A stretch of 64,000 nucleotides of DNA, taken from NCBI GenBank assembly GCA_026122225.1, contig JANEZZ010001404.1, positions 248,001-312,000 of the forward strand, given 5' to 3'. A program made the translations under genes and the position numbers. The number at the start of each line of letters is the position of its first letter. Positions within the stretch are counted from its first letter, which is position 1. The stretch is from Heloderma charlesbogerti. Lineage: Eukaryota; Chordata; Lepidosauria; Squamata; Helodermatidae. Shown here in pieces: positions 24,789 to 41,675 of this stretch. The notes beneath the pieces were generated by a model. The model was not told the DNA's origin. It searched no databases and saw only the letters and a list, made by a program, of their open reading frames with translations.

Positions 24789-27700
24789 ATAGTGCTTTTC
24801 AAATGAACAGAAGGTAGTAAACAAACTGCAACAAATTGCACAGAGTCCAATTCCAGAAATAATTTAAAACAAAAATTCAGGGGGAAATGAATGCCAGGCA
24901 GAGTGAACTACAGGAACAATAAGGGAATAGAATGGGGAATGTCATCTTCTCATCCCTAGTCAGGAGCACAGATGATCAGCCACCAAGCTACTCTCTCAAA
25001 AATCAACTCAAAATAGTTTTGGAAATCCAGACCAGGCTTGCACAACCTTTAACCCACCCATACACTAGCCATGTACAGTAGCCTACTGAAGACTTGGCTG
25101 AGGGAGAAATCTCCCAATATGGATGACTGTATTGCAGGCCACATGCTACAGTACATGGCTTTTGGACTCTATATAGCTTATGCAAGCATTTAGTCACAAG
25201 CAGGGATGCCTGGATTAGTCTATTTCTGATCTCTGTCAATTTCACATGAATTCAGTTGTAGGTCCATTCCAACCCCTGTTCTGCTAATTGTTTTTAAGCA
25301 ACACAAAATATACATTTCAATTGTTTGCATCTGCCCCGCCCCTGCCCCAAATATGCATTTTTTAGCTCAGAACTGCATCACAAAATTTGCAGGACAAAGG
25401 ATAACTGTTCCAATTGTCTATTAGTCCAGGAAGTGTGAATTAGGTTGGTTCACTTAAAAATGCAAATCAGATGGAATTCTCCAGCATCCCTAGCCACAAG
25501 ATGTGCAGACCTAATCCACAATATGACTATCAAATATAAGAATTTATATTAATTTCACTAGGGTTGCAGAGACTGCCCTGGTCTTGTTGTATGTAGGTCA
25601 CACCCATGTAAGACTTTCCCACGGCACATGTGGGCATGACAGGAGGAATCACAGACTGGATCTGCTGATAAAAGTGCTGCTAGCCATGCTCCCTGCTAGT
25701 CATTAGTGGCTATGTTATGGCTCCTTTGTAGATGTGTCCAGGTGGATTGTTAAGTAACCAAATGACTCATCAAACCCACTACTCTTTACTCTGACTGGTA
25801 ACCAATGTCAGGCCTGCTACCCGAGATCTTTTTAATGGAGATGTCACTTTTGAACCTAAGATATGTGCACTGCAAGTGTTCCCTCACAGAGCCATGCCAG
25901 GCCATGCCATGCTCCCATGATTAATAAGTTTCCCAGATAAGGGGACCTCTGTGTAGAAGTTGGCTTCCACATATATATCACATGCTGGATTGGCCACCAT
26001 GGGCATCAACTGGATGGCATGCAAACATGGGTACTGTCTATATGCATTGCATTAATTTTCAAAGTGTCTACAGAGAATGGGGAAAATGGTGTAAATTCAC
26101 AATGAATAGAAGTAGACAGCTCTGCATTTGGAAGACGGGGAGAGAAAATGCCTAGAAAGAAAAGACAGTATAATATTACCTATGCCCATCACACAAAATC
26201 AAACAGTTCTTCAATGAGGTAAAAGTTTTTGTATGAAGAACAAAACAAAGAGGAGCTCAAACAGTGACAGGTCCTGCAGCACTGTGAACTACATCACTTG
26301 CTCACATGAATCTCAGTAATTTCTGTGCAGAAGGCTTCTGCTGAAGATACACCCTACCTGATAAAATTCAGCAAAAGGATAATCTTCACTACTGTTCTTT
26401 ATGAAATTCATAATCATGTGACTCAATTAATTTAACCTGATATAAGAGACTTTACATTTTGGATTTCTCTTCCATTTAGGCCTTTTGTTATTTTACATAG
26501 GTTTATGCTAAACAGGACCATCAGTATGTTAGGCATTAATATTTCATTTTGAGGTATTAAAAGACCCCAAACAGCTGAAAATGCTACGTATTTGAAATAG
26601 TGTCTACTGAAAATCACAGTAAGAAAAGAAAATAACTTTAAAGACCATGAGTACAGGCTGTACATTAAAAACTAGCTACTGTGGAATCTCAAAAAATACT
26701 GTATGCATGTATAATCTGGTTAGCTTTCCCTAGGCATTTTCCTCACCCTTATTTTCATAGCAGTTTACACCAGGCACCATTTCATGAATGAACACATTTC
26801 TAGATCGCAGGATTAGGGATAATACATAGCTTAAGTTCTCACTGAGGTGACAAGTCTGTATCTGGACTGTACCACTGGTGTAGATACACATGACTGAACA
26901 CTTCTTTATATACAAAGCAAAATCCCTGGATTTCTGGACACAGAAAACTATATATCAGGGACAAATGTTCTAGTGTAGCCTAGCCTTGCATACATGCTTG
27001 TTTCTTACATGCAGGATTAAAAAAAATGTATGGAGCAGTATTCTAACGTGTGAGATGCACCTTCAGACTCGGCTTGGTACACCTCAGATACAGTTTACCA
27101 CCTCAGAGAGAACTAGGATATTGTTTTGTGAGCATACCTATAGTTTCTAATACAGATAAGAATGCTGATATTGTGAGACAGCAATGAAAAAAGTTCTGAC
27201 AATGATCTGGAAGCTGGCCCTCCCAAACAAGTGTTCCCTGCAATATGCCTGGGCTAGTTTAATATTGACTCATAAAATAATGCGATTTGGGTAAATTTCC
27301 AACTCTGTATGGAAATAAGGAAACATTATGTTTCCTTTCCATTTACCAAGGTCAGACTGGAGACTAATCATGTTAATTTTATTTATGGCAAGATTACACT
27401 CCTGGGCTGTGAGGCTGCAGTGATTAACAAAGACTGCAGTGATTGACTAATGTTTAACTAACACTTTATTACAGTGTAACTGCTATAAAGTACATGACCA
27501 CTTTAATTCCAAAAAAATTAATTTAGAGATTATATTACACTGAAAAATAATAATAGAGGCATTATATAAGGTTCATTAATCCTACGTTTTGTCCTTGGAT
27601 ACATGTGTATGACTTTTGGGGGTGAGAGAGCTCAGTATAAACATCTCTGGGACAAAACTCACTAGACTTGGCTTGTCTAATTTTGGTGAGCATTTTTAGG

Positions 27701-27845
27701 GAGATTGAAACATGAAAACCTAGGGAAGATCAAATACCCATTCATATACTCATGAAATGTACAAAGCCAAAGTGGTTACTATTGCATACCTAAAGAATCA
27801 AGTAAGAGCCCTTCTCTTTTTCTTTCTTTCTTTCTTTCTTTTTTA
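24789..27845. other. 24-kb intron, mostly unassigned
   Basis: A possible hAT-like right end (CAGCATCCCTAGCCA) lies near 25490, and a (TTTC)n run at about 27818-27841. No exon found. Confidence 0.4.
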
Positions 27846-28700
27846 AAAGGCCTTTGCCACAATATATGTCCAGAAATGCCCTACCCCATGTCTGGCTTGC
27901 CTGGCTGCAGGGAAGCCATTGCAGCGATCGCCACTGGCATTCACAGTATGGTGCCACTGGTTGGGGGGGGGGAGGGGCTCATGAGGCGTTTTAGCCTGTG
28001 GGGCCCCTCCCTTCAGCCTCTTTGAAGTGTAAATATCATTGCCCTTATTTTCGCCGTAGTCTACGTAAATCTTTACGTAGACTACAGGGACCAAATAAGG
28101 AACGCGAATGGCGGCTCCCTATGAGGGCCGCCATTTGCGTACGCGCTGAATTTCGGCTGGGCAAGGCGGAAGCCTCCCCGCCGGCCTGAATTTCGGCCGG
28201 GCAAGGCAGGAAGCCTCCCCCCCCCGGCCTGAACTTCGGGGGGAGAAGCGAAGCGCCTCCCCCCCACCGCGAAGCAAGCTGCGAGACCAGGTAAGTGACT
28301 TTTGTACATCCCTACCTATGGGGGCCGCCATTTGTGTACACGTTTTTTTTTTTTTTTTCCAAAGTCACCCGTGATAGGCTACGTGACGATTAACGTTGCC
28401 TATCACGGCTGACTTTGCAAATCTAGCCGTGATAGGCTACGTTAATCGTTACGTAGCCTATCACGGGGGTGGGTTTTTTTTGTTTGTTTTTTCGCGGCCG
28501 GGTAGATGGGGCGCTTCTACCCGGCCTGACTTTCGCCGGCGAGGGATGGGGCGCCTCCCGCCCGGCCTGAATTTCGGCTGGGCGAGGCAGGAAGCCTCCC
28601 CCCCCCACATGAACTTCGGGGGGAGAAACGAAGCGCCTCCCCCCCACCGCGAAAAAAGCTGCGGGACAAGGTAAGTCCCTTTTGTACATCCCTACCTTTT
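27846..28700. repeat. CpG-rich block of tandem and palindromic repeats
   Basis: A sharp rise in GC and CpG within an AT-rich intron. A ~135-base unit occurs twice, at 28181-28317 and 28562-28697, in direct orientation about 380 bases apart, each ending CTTTTGTACATCCCTACCT. Its complement starts AGGTAGGGATGTACAAAAG, like hAT MITE termini. A second motif, GGCCGCCATTTG.GTAC.CG, occurs at 28116 and 28323. Three strong palindromes lie at 28043-28100, 28361-28416 and 28427-28466. Long G and T homopolymers are interspersed. It is not identified to family; a tandem or nested pair of MITEs is the leading reading. Confidence 0.7.
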
Positions 28701-29515
28701 GCAGATTTTCAATAAATGTGGCTCAAGTTTTTATACCACATACATGTGTCTCATCTCTTTATTTTCCCCCACTCTTCCTTTCACCCACATCAAATCTTTC
28801 TTCACCCTGCTTAGAATACATGCCATGCCATTCTGGAACAGATCATAATCTTAATCACTCAGAGCAAATATCAGTGTTGAACAAATCCTTAGAATCACAT
28901 TAGCTATTGGATCAATAGATTGCTTTTCCTGAAAAGAACCAAAACAAATCTTTGTCCCTCATAACTGAGGACAGATTCACACCACTGCATTTCCCACCCC
29001 AAGGTGACTTTTTCTGCATTCATGTTATAATAGAGGTCCATATGGTGTCTGCTCCTGGGAGTTCAACATGTCCAGGTGACTCACTACCACATTTACAGCC
29101 AGCTTAAATTTGAGCATGGAATCTCCCATGGCCATGCAGTTGGAATCACTACCAAGTTAATTAATAAACTGAATACTCTGTGGGATTTTAGCAATGAGAA
29201 AGGCACAAAGCTTACTGGAGTCCCATCTTCATTACATATAAATGAGACTAAAAATTAATTCCCCCCTAGGCAAGTGAATATAATATTTCTCAATAATATT
29301 CATGGAGTAATGCACTACCTACTCTAAGAGAATGTTACATATTTATTTATAGTTTTAACTAGAAGACACAAATTTAGGTATGTGGAACCTCCCAGCCCTT
29401 CTCATTTTTTTCCAGTGAGTTCTTCCTAATGCTTTACATTAGCTAGGCAACTCTTCCCTGCCCCCCTCATGTGTGTGTGGGGTGGGGGAGAGAGATCCAC
29501 TGAGTTCTATCTTTG
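28701..29515. other. 24-kb intron, no recognised element
   Basis: Nothing assigned. Confidence 0.4.
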
Positions 29516-29517
29516 TT

Positions 29518-29732
29518 TCCTTTTAGAAAAGTATTGAAGATTTATTTTATTTCTACAAGCTTTTGATGCTTACTGCTGCTGCTTTTGAGGATTATTTTGT
29601 TTTTAAACTGACATATTAGCTTTAGCGGTGCTGTTCTATTATTCTCTTCTATGATTTTTTTAAAAAATCAGATTGTCTTTAGGTTTTCATAAGCCACTTT
29701 GTGCAGTAGAAAAGTAGGATAACAACAACATG
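29518..29732 (+). mobile_element. L2-like LINE 3'-end fragment
   Basis: AGTATTGAAGATTTATTTTA resembles the frame end of L2 (GTGAAGACCTTTTTATTTTCC). It is followed by a T-rich UTR and CATAAGCCACTTTGTGCAGT .. AAAGTAGGATAACAACAACA, the diverged hairpin tail. Confidence 0.45.
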
Positions 29733-30872
29733 ATATGTCTATGACAGAAACAACATGAAAAATTAGAATCTCTTATCTTTTTCAAAGACATGGTATAAAG
29801 ACGTTTCTCCCATCTTATATAATAAGCCCAACCTTGGCTGCCACCATCACGTTGCCTGTGCCTGAGAGCCTCTCTAAACATTAGCTGAGTTGCTGTAAGG
29901 TCATGGAATACTCATAGTCATTCTAATTGTGTGTGTGTGTGTGGGGGGGGGAGTTAGCGGTAGGAATACTGATAAACAGTACTGCCTCTATGAGAAAAGT
30001 AAGAGGTCTGTTAGGCTGTCAGTCTCATATTGGCTGAAGAACATAAACAGAGAAGCTGAAGTCTGAAGAGGTGACTGTAAAGAAGGCTTATGAAATAGGG
30101 AAACACATCCCTGAGGTAGAGTGACTTAAGGGAAGGAATCAAATGAAAGCAGGCAGGGGTTGTGAATGGTGGATGGGTGGATGAGTCAGAGACCTGACAG
30201 AAAGAGGGATGGAAGAGATGGGGGTCTTCAGGAACTGAAGAAAGGGGTGGGGCAAGAAGACGAAAATTTAGGCAACTTTAGCACAAGCCTAAGGGCAGCA
30301 GGGACCAAGTGCTCGGATCAGGAAGGCTGTGCATTCTGAGGTAAGTATGCAGAGGACAGGAAAGCTGATGCTGGAAGACAACCCAGGAACAGGAGGATGG
30401 AAGGAAATGAGGCAGAGTAGGCTGAGGATCAGGACCCTGGGAGAAGAATGAGTGTAGAGAAGCCAGAAGTCTGAGTAGAATGAGGGAAATAAGGCAGGGA
30501 ACCTCTAGCCTACTAATGGCATGAGAGAGCAAGTTGTATAAATGGAAAATGTGAAACTAAAAGGCTTACCAGAGTAACTTCCTTGCATTTCCATGGAATA
30601 GTGTTGCCAAATTTGAAGTGAGTCTCATCTGTTACTCTAATGTATCATAAATGCATTGACTTATCAAAGCTGTTGTTGTTGTTGTTGTTGTTTTTAAATG
30701 GGGCATATTATCCAGGTGTGAATGCAGAAAATATATAAGGAATTACATTACTATTTGTTTGCAAAGCAACTTTGGCCCAGTTCAGTCATAATGAACCCAG
30801 TCTGATAAAGCATGGTTTATCTGCCTGGGGATAAGCCATGTACCTGCATGCTCCTTTCCTTCCTTCATGTAT
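29733..30872. other. 24-kb intron with (GT)n at about 29929-29942 and (GTT)n at about 30670-30690
   Basis: No exon or transposon recognised. Confidence 0.4.
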
Positions 30873-30873
30873 C

Positions 30874-31077
30874 AAGCTTCAGCAAAACTATCTTACTTTC
30901 TTAAACCACAGTTTCCTGTGACATCGGAGCCAGGAATATTTGGTTTAAGGGCTCCCTCCAAACACGTTATGAAACTAGGATCTCATCCTGATTTGGCGGG
31001 AGAACTGAAACCAGTTTCTTGGTTCAGATGTTACAGGAAACTGTGGCTTGAGAAAGTAAGATAGCTCTGCTGAAGCT
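30874..31077. repeat. Inverted repeat with ~52-base arms
   Basis: The left arm 30874-30925 (AAGCTTCAGCAAAACTATCT ..) and right arm 31027-31077 pair with few mismatches over TATCTTACTTTCT.AA.CCACAGTTTCCTGT. The ~100-base loop holds no ORF. It is a probable foldback MITE. Confidence 0.75.
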
Positions 31078-32655
31078 GGGTCCACAAAGGGAAGGGGAAG
31101 GGAGAAGAGGCAGTGCATTTATCAGACCAGGATCATCATGGTTCAGTGTTATCAGAACTAGGAAACTGTTTGCTGCTTAGCAAATTCTTAGGATTCTTTA
31201 AATTATATATTTGTGTGGCTGCAATGCATTGGTTCTTCCCCACCCCCCACCCCTGCACCTGGAACAACTTGTTACTAATGAATCGAGCCACTCTGTTGCT
31301 GACACAAGGGATTAACAGATTCAGTGTGGGCAGTACTACCTACAACATATTTTAACTATGACATATTTGGCACAGTAGAAAATTTATCATTCTGCTGACA
31401 TAATTGTTATGTGTTAAAACTTTGTGTTAGTATTCTGGAAGAACATCAAAGATTCCCGGACTCTGTGTGACTATACATCGTACAGTCATGAAGAGGCCAA
31501 CATCCAAGCGCAGAAAGCACTTCCATGCAAGCACAACACTAGCCCCTTGGACATTATAGCATACCACTGTAGACCAGTCTAGACATTCTCCTAATCTTTA
31601 GGTTGCGGGGGGTAGGGGCAGTGCAGAGGTTCACAGCACCTTCAAACCCAGCCAAAGTGGACATTATAGTCACTGCTGCAGACACTGGAGCTCTGCCATC
31701 CTGACTGGCTTCCTTATTTATTTCAATGGAAGGAAGAGATCTGTTCAATCAGATCTCTCCATGAAATGTATGGGAGAGTAGCCTGGTAAAGAGTCCAAAT
31801 ATGAGTCTACTGTAAGCTGCAGTGAAATACTCCCCTCCTTCCAATTTACCACCACAGTTTATAAAATTCACTCCCAAAATCGACTTCTCAGTTTCGGGCT
31901 CCCATTTCAACTTTCAAGAAACCTTTGATTCAAGGCCATAACGTTTGAGGGGTCAACTCAAATATTCAGAGATCTCTGGCATGGGGTGTGGGCAGCACTG
32001 AAGAGGTACTGTTATGCTGGGAGAATATAACTCATCATTCACTATAGCACCTTTCAGACCTTCATATGTGCATTGGCTGAATGCATAGAGAAGAGTGTGA
32101 TTGCACCTGCTGGCCATGTTTACCCAAAGGTTTGAAAGTGGCTTCCTTATGCATATAGCTTACTATTCAGCCAAATGGACTGTCACATTCTCCCGGCTCC
32201 ACATGTTTAATTAACATGTGAGGGGGGGAATATCTGAAAAAGGTCTTAGTGGTATTCTTATAATTATGTGTTGCTTGTCATGAATACAGAGACTGTGGAA
32301 TTTGTGTTTGATTTCCTATTTCATGTGTGTATATCTATTTCAATTTAATACACACTTTGCTAGAGTTTGAATTTTTTTTAGATCAGGATTGTTGAACCTC
32401 TTTCAGCCTGAGGGCCAAATTCACTTGTGGAGAAGCACTTAGAGGTTATATTTCAGTGGTGGGCAGGGCCAAAGGCAAAGGGGGTGGGGCCAGAAATACC
32501 AAAAATGTTATCTTAAAGCTCTTACTGCTGGTAACTAAGCCTTAGGGAGGCATTTCAACCTTTTAGAATGGGGGAAAAGCTGCAAAAAAGCTGTGTAAAA
32601 CACTGTAAAAGGAAACCCCCAATGCACTTGCTCCTGGTGGTTCTACATGGACCTA
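31078..32655. other. 24-kb intron, no recognised element
   Basis: Nothing assigned. Confidence 0.4.
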
Positions 32656-32659
32656 TGGC

Positions 32660-32968
32660 TCAATTAGAGTATACCAGAAGAGCCTTCAGCATGGTGGCCC
32701 CCTTTCTCTGGAATTCCCTGCTCCTGGAGGTCAGGCAGGCACCAACACTGCATTGTTTCTGGCACTTCCTGAAAACAGCACTGTTCCAGGAGGCATTCTT
32801 TAATTGACCAGTTAGTTTTTATTGGCATTGTGTGTGTTTTTAAACAAGTATAATTTTAATGTGGTATTTTAATCTTTTTATTCTTTTATTGTTTTATTTC
32901 TTGCATTCACCACTCTGAAATCTGTTCTAGATATTGAGAGGTATATAAATATTGTAACTAAATAAATG
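32660..32968 (+). mobile_element. L2-clade LINE 3' fragment
   Basis: It parallels the L2 C-terminus: AGAAGAGCCTTCAGCATGGT .. CTCTGGAATTCCCTGCTCCT equals R.AFSVVAP.LWN.LP.EVR, followed by a T-rich UTR and AGAGGTATATAAATATTGTA, then AAATAAAT. Frame-broken and short. Confidence 0.75.
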
Positions 32969-33339
32969 CTTGGTGATTGGGGAAGAGAGGGTGGGGTTAG
33001 GAGAAGTGGGCATGGCCATCTGGGGACACAGGTGGGCCAGATTTGCTATGAAGGGTCAAGAAAAAGGGACATGTGCTATGGAGGTTGACCAATGGAAATG
33101 GTGGCTAAAGGAAGTGGTTGTTAGGACAAGAATCTCTAAACTCTGGAAAAAAATTTGCAAGATACATATTTAAATATGTATTTAAAGTACACATTTTCTC
33201 ATAATATTTAAATGCATTTTTGATATGTTTCAACTGCCATGAACTGTATTGCAACATTCAAAAAAGTAAGCAATCAGGTATTTCATATAGCAATTTGCAA
33301 AGACTGAAGTCCTCAAGTATCTCCTGACTGGCTGAATTG

Positions 33340-33678
33340 GTGTCATGAAGAGACATGATAGAAGTCTTCAAAAATCTGAAAGGCTGTCATGCAGAAGATT
33401 GAGCAGAGTTGTTCGCTGTTGCTCCAGAGAGCAGAACTAGAACCAATGTGTGGAAATTGCAGGGAAGCAAATTTCAGGTGCACATCAGAAGAATCTTCTG
33501 AATTGTGTGAGCTGTTCAGCAGTGGAACAAACTGCCTCAGAAAGTGATGGACTCTCCTTCACTGGAGGTATATAAGCCAAGGCAACTGTAGCTGCCTCCT
33601 ACACTGCAGAGCCTGTATTGAGCAGGGGGGTTGGACTAGATGATCTCCAATCACACTTCCAACTCTATGGTCTATGCT
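33340..33678 (+). mobile_element. CR1 LINE 3' fragment
   Basis: ACATGATAGAAGTCTTCAAA (DMI.VFK), GTGGAACAAACTGCCTCAGA (WN.LP), then TGAGCAGGGGGGTTGGACTA, GATGATCT, CTTCCAACTCTATGGTCTAT give the usual CR1 C-terminus and 3' end. It is a different insertion, opposite in orientation to the CR1 at 3.4 kb. Confidence 0.85.
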
Positions 33679-34070
33679 TCAGAGAAGTTCATGAACATTC
33701 CAAGGACTAGAGAACCAAGTTGTCAAAATGTCTGCAGTCCAGTCCTGGAAGGAATGTTTTCAGTTTAAACCTCACAGAGCTGGGGACAAGGGTGCATCAG
33801 GCTGAAAACTGGGAACAAACTCTGGGATGCAGGGAAGCTAAAGAATAGGGAGCTGGAGCCAGAACCAAAGGGGATGAAATACGGATGTAGAATACGTAAC
33901 AAACTGAGAATCAGGAATCCAAGGGAAGGAGAAGGGCAGAGGCATAGTGCCTCAGAGAACTGAAGTAATGAAGAGCCAGTAAAAGAAGGAAAAGTAGGAG
34001 CTGAATTTTATACATTGACTTGAATCAAGCAGCCAGTTCTTTGGGTACAGGCTCCTAATTTGGTATAGGA
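33679..34070. other. 24-kb intron, no recognised element
   Basis: Nothing assigned. Confidence 0.4.
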
Positions 34071-34072
34071 CA

Positions 34073-34505
34073 CACTGGGCCAGTTTGCATGACAGGGCCA
34101 GCTCACCATGGGTTATTTAACACATGATGAGTCGTGGCATGTGCCAGGCAACATTCTGAATATGAAACCCCAAAGCAGGCGTTGCCATGTCATGCGAACC
34201 TGGCCACTGAGGGTTATTTGAGGGATAACAGCACCCACATAACTCTACAACAGACTGAGGGTTGTTTAACCCTCACATAACCTTTAATCTTTGTAAACCA
34301 CCCAGAGAGCTTTGGCTATTGGGTGGTATAGAAATGTAATAAATACATAAATACATAAATAAAACCCTCAGTGGCCAGGTTCGCATGACATGCCAACCCC
34401 CACTCCGGGTTGCATATTCAAATGTTGCCTGGCACACACTACAGCTCATCATGTGTTAAACAACCCCCAGTGAGTCCAGCATGTTGTGCAAACCAGGTCA
34501 ATGAA
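34073..34505. mobile_element. Large foldback MITE with ~140-base arms
   Basis: The left arm 34073-34215 and right arm 34366-34500 are near-complete inverted copies. Shared blocks include TTTAACACATGATGAG.(C/T)GT, GTGCCAGGCAACATT, and CATGTCATGCGAACCTGGCC, then ACTGAGGGTT. The centre carries an L2 tail insertion. It is the best preserved member of the group also seen at 3.07-4.07 kb. Confidence 0.8.
34285..34355 (+). mobile_element. L2 3'-tail insertion in the foldback loop
   Basis: TTGTAAACCACCCAGAGAGC, then TTTGGCTATTGGGTGGTATA, then AAATACATAAATACATAAAT: the ~70-base terminus of the young L2 family with no adjoining LINE body. Confidence 0.75.
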
Positions 34506-35809
<1,304 letters not shown>

Positions 35810-36030
35810 TTAACTCAAGTGTCTAATCTGGTATGCCAAATACAAAGTATCCTGTTGTTATTTTTTATACATTTCTTTAAAAAGGCTTCTCCCATCATCC
35901 CAACATCCTGTGTATATCAGGTCCTTCATTTAAAATGTTATTTTATGCAAATTGTGTTATATAGGTAAGCAAGAAGATGAGCATTTAATTTCCCAAAGAA
36001 GTCACCAAACAAGAAACCAAATAAACTTAC

Positions 36031-36090
36031 CTATTGTCACTAATAAAATCAATAATTTCCTGCTCCATTTTTAACAGTATCATTCTATCC
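36031..36090 (-). CDS. ARPP21: ARPP21 coding exon 6, residues 164-184
   Basis: This is a 60-base exon with acceptor TTTTATTAACAG and donor AG before GTAAGTTT, encoding DRMILLKMEQEIIDFISDN between two split codons. It supplies the first helix region before the R3H core (LLKMEQEI.DFI is conserved across the family). It is separated by only 319 bases of intron from the R3H exon. Confidence 0.94.
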
Positions 36091-38150
36091 CTGTTAATAA
36101 AACAACAACAACAATTCACTATCCAAATTTGAAAAATAATAATGTTGATGGTGCCTCTCTCCCCTGCCCCTCACCAAACAAAACTGAGCACTGGGTTCTA
36201 TTTATGAGTTGCTTAAAGATATTGTACCCCACCTCCCAATGAGAGAGTGGGACTAATTTCAATTCCCATTCACAGAAAGGATTTCAGGCTTAATATTCTC
36301 ATTCTCATTTAGAAATAGGAATATAGCTACGTTAGATGCAGCTGAACGGAATGCATTTCAGTAGATAGGCTATTGTGTCCTATTTATTTCTCATCCTTCT
36401 TACATGACACTCAAAATGCCTCACATGGATTATCTTATTTTATACTCATAGGCTGCATTCACACGACACAACAATCCACCATGCGAAATAAGCCACACAG
36501 TGTGGGTTGTTGTCCAAACAACCCACAGTGAGACTGACAAATGACTGGCCTCACTGTGGGTTGTTACCCCTCCTTCCTCATCAGTCCTTCAGTATCTCTG
36601 GAGACTTGGCAGCAGACCCTGATTAAAAAAAGGCGGGAGGCTGAAAAGATGCAAAACAAGTTATTTTGGCCCCATTTTGTGCAAATAAAAGAAAAGATCA
36701 GTGGCCATCAGCAGGGGCCTAGGGGCCGCACTTGTGCATATGTGCACACACACACACGCATACATACACACAAACACACACACAGAGGATGGGGGAGGCT
36801 GCTTCAGGGATCACGGAGGGAGGGGCAGGCTAAAGCTTCCTATGCCAACCCCCAGCAACCCAAATGGGCATAGCTGCTTTTGTGCCACCATTAGCGCCAG
36901 AGAAGAAGTGAGTATAGCTGTGAGGAAGGGGAAGCTTTAGCTTTCTCCCCCTCCCACATCCCCAACTTACATCGCTGCTTCCATCTCACCATAACTAATG
37001 CAATAGGAGCAATGCTAATCAGCAGAGGGCAGGAATGCAGTGGCAGGTGGGAACATTGGGGATGCACAACCTGTGACTGGGAGCTGCACACGGCCTATGA
37101 GTCACGGATTATGCACCCCATCATATGACATCTAGCAAAGACAACAGGCATCATGGATTATTAGGCAGAAGGTTTACATAGATTTTGGCAATAGGCACAT
37201 AGTTTTCATTCTGTTCCACAAACCTCTTCTGTCCCCAGTTGTGTGAAATTTAATCCTAGCTAAACTGACAATCTACCCTTCACTTACAGAAAGTAGACTG
37301 CAAATATTCTGACAGCTTGGGTCCCTAGCACTTGGAATGTTAATGAACATTCTGTGTCAGGATAACAGCTCAGCCAGAGGCTTTGCTATCATCTGACTTC
37401 CCTAATGTGGCACCTGCACAGAGGTTCCACTGCACCCATCCCTCCCCAGCACTGCTGGACTAACCAGATTTTTGAGGAAGAGGAGCATGAGAGCAGTAAG
37501 TAGCAGCAGTCATTGGGCCTGGGTGGCAGAGTGAGGAAGAGGATGAGAAGCAAGCAGGCTCCTCTGTTGGGAGATGGAGCAGGAGCAGGAAGAAGGTGGC
37601 GAGCAGGAAAGTCAGGACTCAACAGATACGTCTTGGCTTGGCAGGAGATGGGGCAGGCAGGGAGGAGGAGGATGTGTTTGTGCAAAGCATAGGGGCCAGA
37701 ATGTTCAACAGCATCTTGCCCATGGTTGCCTGTGCTGACCAACAAAGGCTCTTGGTCTCTGAGGATGTGTGGCTTTGTAGGTGCCCCAAGCAAGATACCT
37801 CTCCAAACCCCTGAAAATGTGGGGTGGAGCAAGTGGTAAAGACTTGGGTCTGGGGATCAGGCAACCCCTTCTCCATCTTCACACCCCACTCACCTTCCAC
37901 TGGGGGGTGAGGCAGTGAGTATGTTGGAAAGGGGAAGGGAGGCAACAGCAATTTTGGTGCCAGGAACACATACACGGAATTACATACACGTCCAAATGGA
38001 GTTAAAAATAAACCTGGATCTTTTGGCGGCCTGGCGGAGGGGAGGAGTTTATTTATAAGGAAGCCAGGTAGGAAAAATCTATGCAAGGCACTGAAGACCT
38101 AGTCCTCAACCACTGGAAACCATACAATAAAAAAACCCAACACCTGATTT
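36091..38150. other. Intron between exons 5 and 6, first part
   Basis: A foldback-family fragment lies at 36453-36558 (GCATTCACACGACACAACAA and inverted GTGGGTTGTT / AACAACCCAC). A (CA)n run lies at about 36741-36783. A GC-richer, purine-rich stretch at 36790-38090 has overlapping open frames on both strands but no family resemblance; I take it as an unidentified old repeat or low-complexity DNA. Confidence 0.45.
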
Positions 38151-38156
38151 TATGGG

Positions 38157-38263
38157 ATTGACAGTGTAATCCTATATATGTCTGCTCAGAAAGAAGCCTC
38201 ACTGAAACCAATGGGACTTACTTCTAGGTAAGTGTGTGTAGGATTGCACCTTTAACCAAGTCT
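38157..38263. repeat. CAATCCTA-type MITE
   Basis: GTGTAATCCTATATATGTCT, CTCAGAA .. CCAATGGGACTTACTTCTAG .. TGTAGGATTGCACC: inverted terminal (G)TG.AATCCTA ends and a ~105-base body, similar to 50135-50237 and 61526-61632. Confidence 0.6.
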
Positions 38264-41524
<3,261 letters not shown>

Positions 41525-41675
41525 CTTTTGATAACATTCTTATCTTGGATTTTTCACTGTTTCTATCTTTTTCTTTGTTTTTATCCTTCTCTTTTTCTTT
41601 CTCAGAGTCATCTTTACTAGATTTATCCTCTTCTTGTAGGCTGGGGAAAGTTGAAAGCTGTAGTTGTATTGATTC
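41525..41675 (-). CDS. ARPP21: ARPP21 coding exon 4, residues 88-137 (charged linker)
   Basis: This is a 151-base exon between TTTCAACAG and AAAAG before GTGAAC. It encodes ESIQLQLSTFPSLQEEDKSS, then a run rich in K, E and D (EKEKEKDKNKEKDRN), then SEKSKIRMLSK. It leaves one base (G) for the split codon of Asp138. It is used only by the long, RNA-binding isoform (TARPP in thymocytes). The lysine/glutamate-rich run is low-complexity and probably disordered. It matches the mammalian linker leading to the [12 protein letters not shown] segment. Confidence 0.95.

Noticed and set aside
28181..28697. GTAAGT motifs after CCAG and CAAG read as plus-strand splice donors
   Set aside because: Both lie at the same place in two copies of a repeat, with no partner exon or acceptor; they belong to the repeat unit.
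37389..38086. Overlapping 147- and 155-codon minus-strand frames
   Set aside because: The segment is purine/pyrimidine-biased and GC-rich, which suppresses stops in several frames at once. No family resemblance and no splice context.
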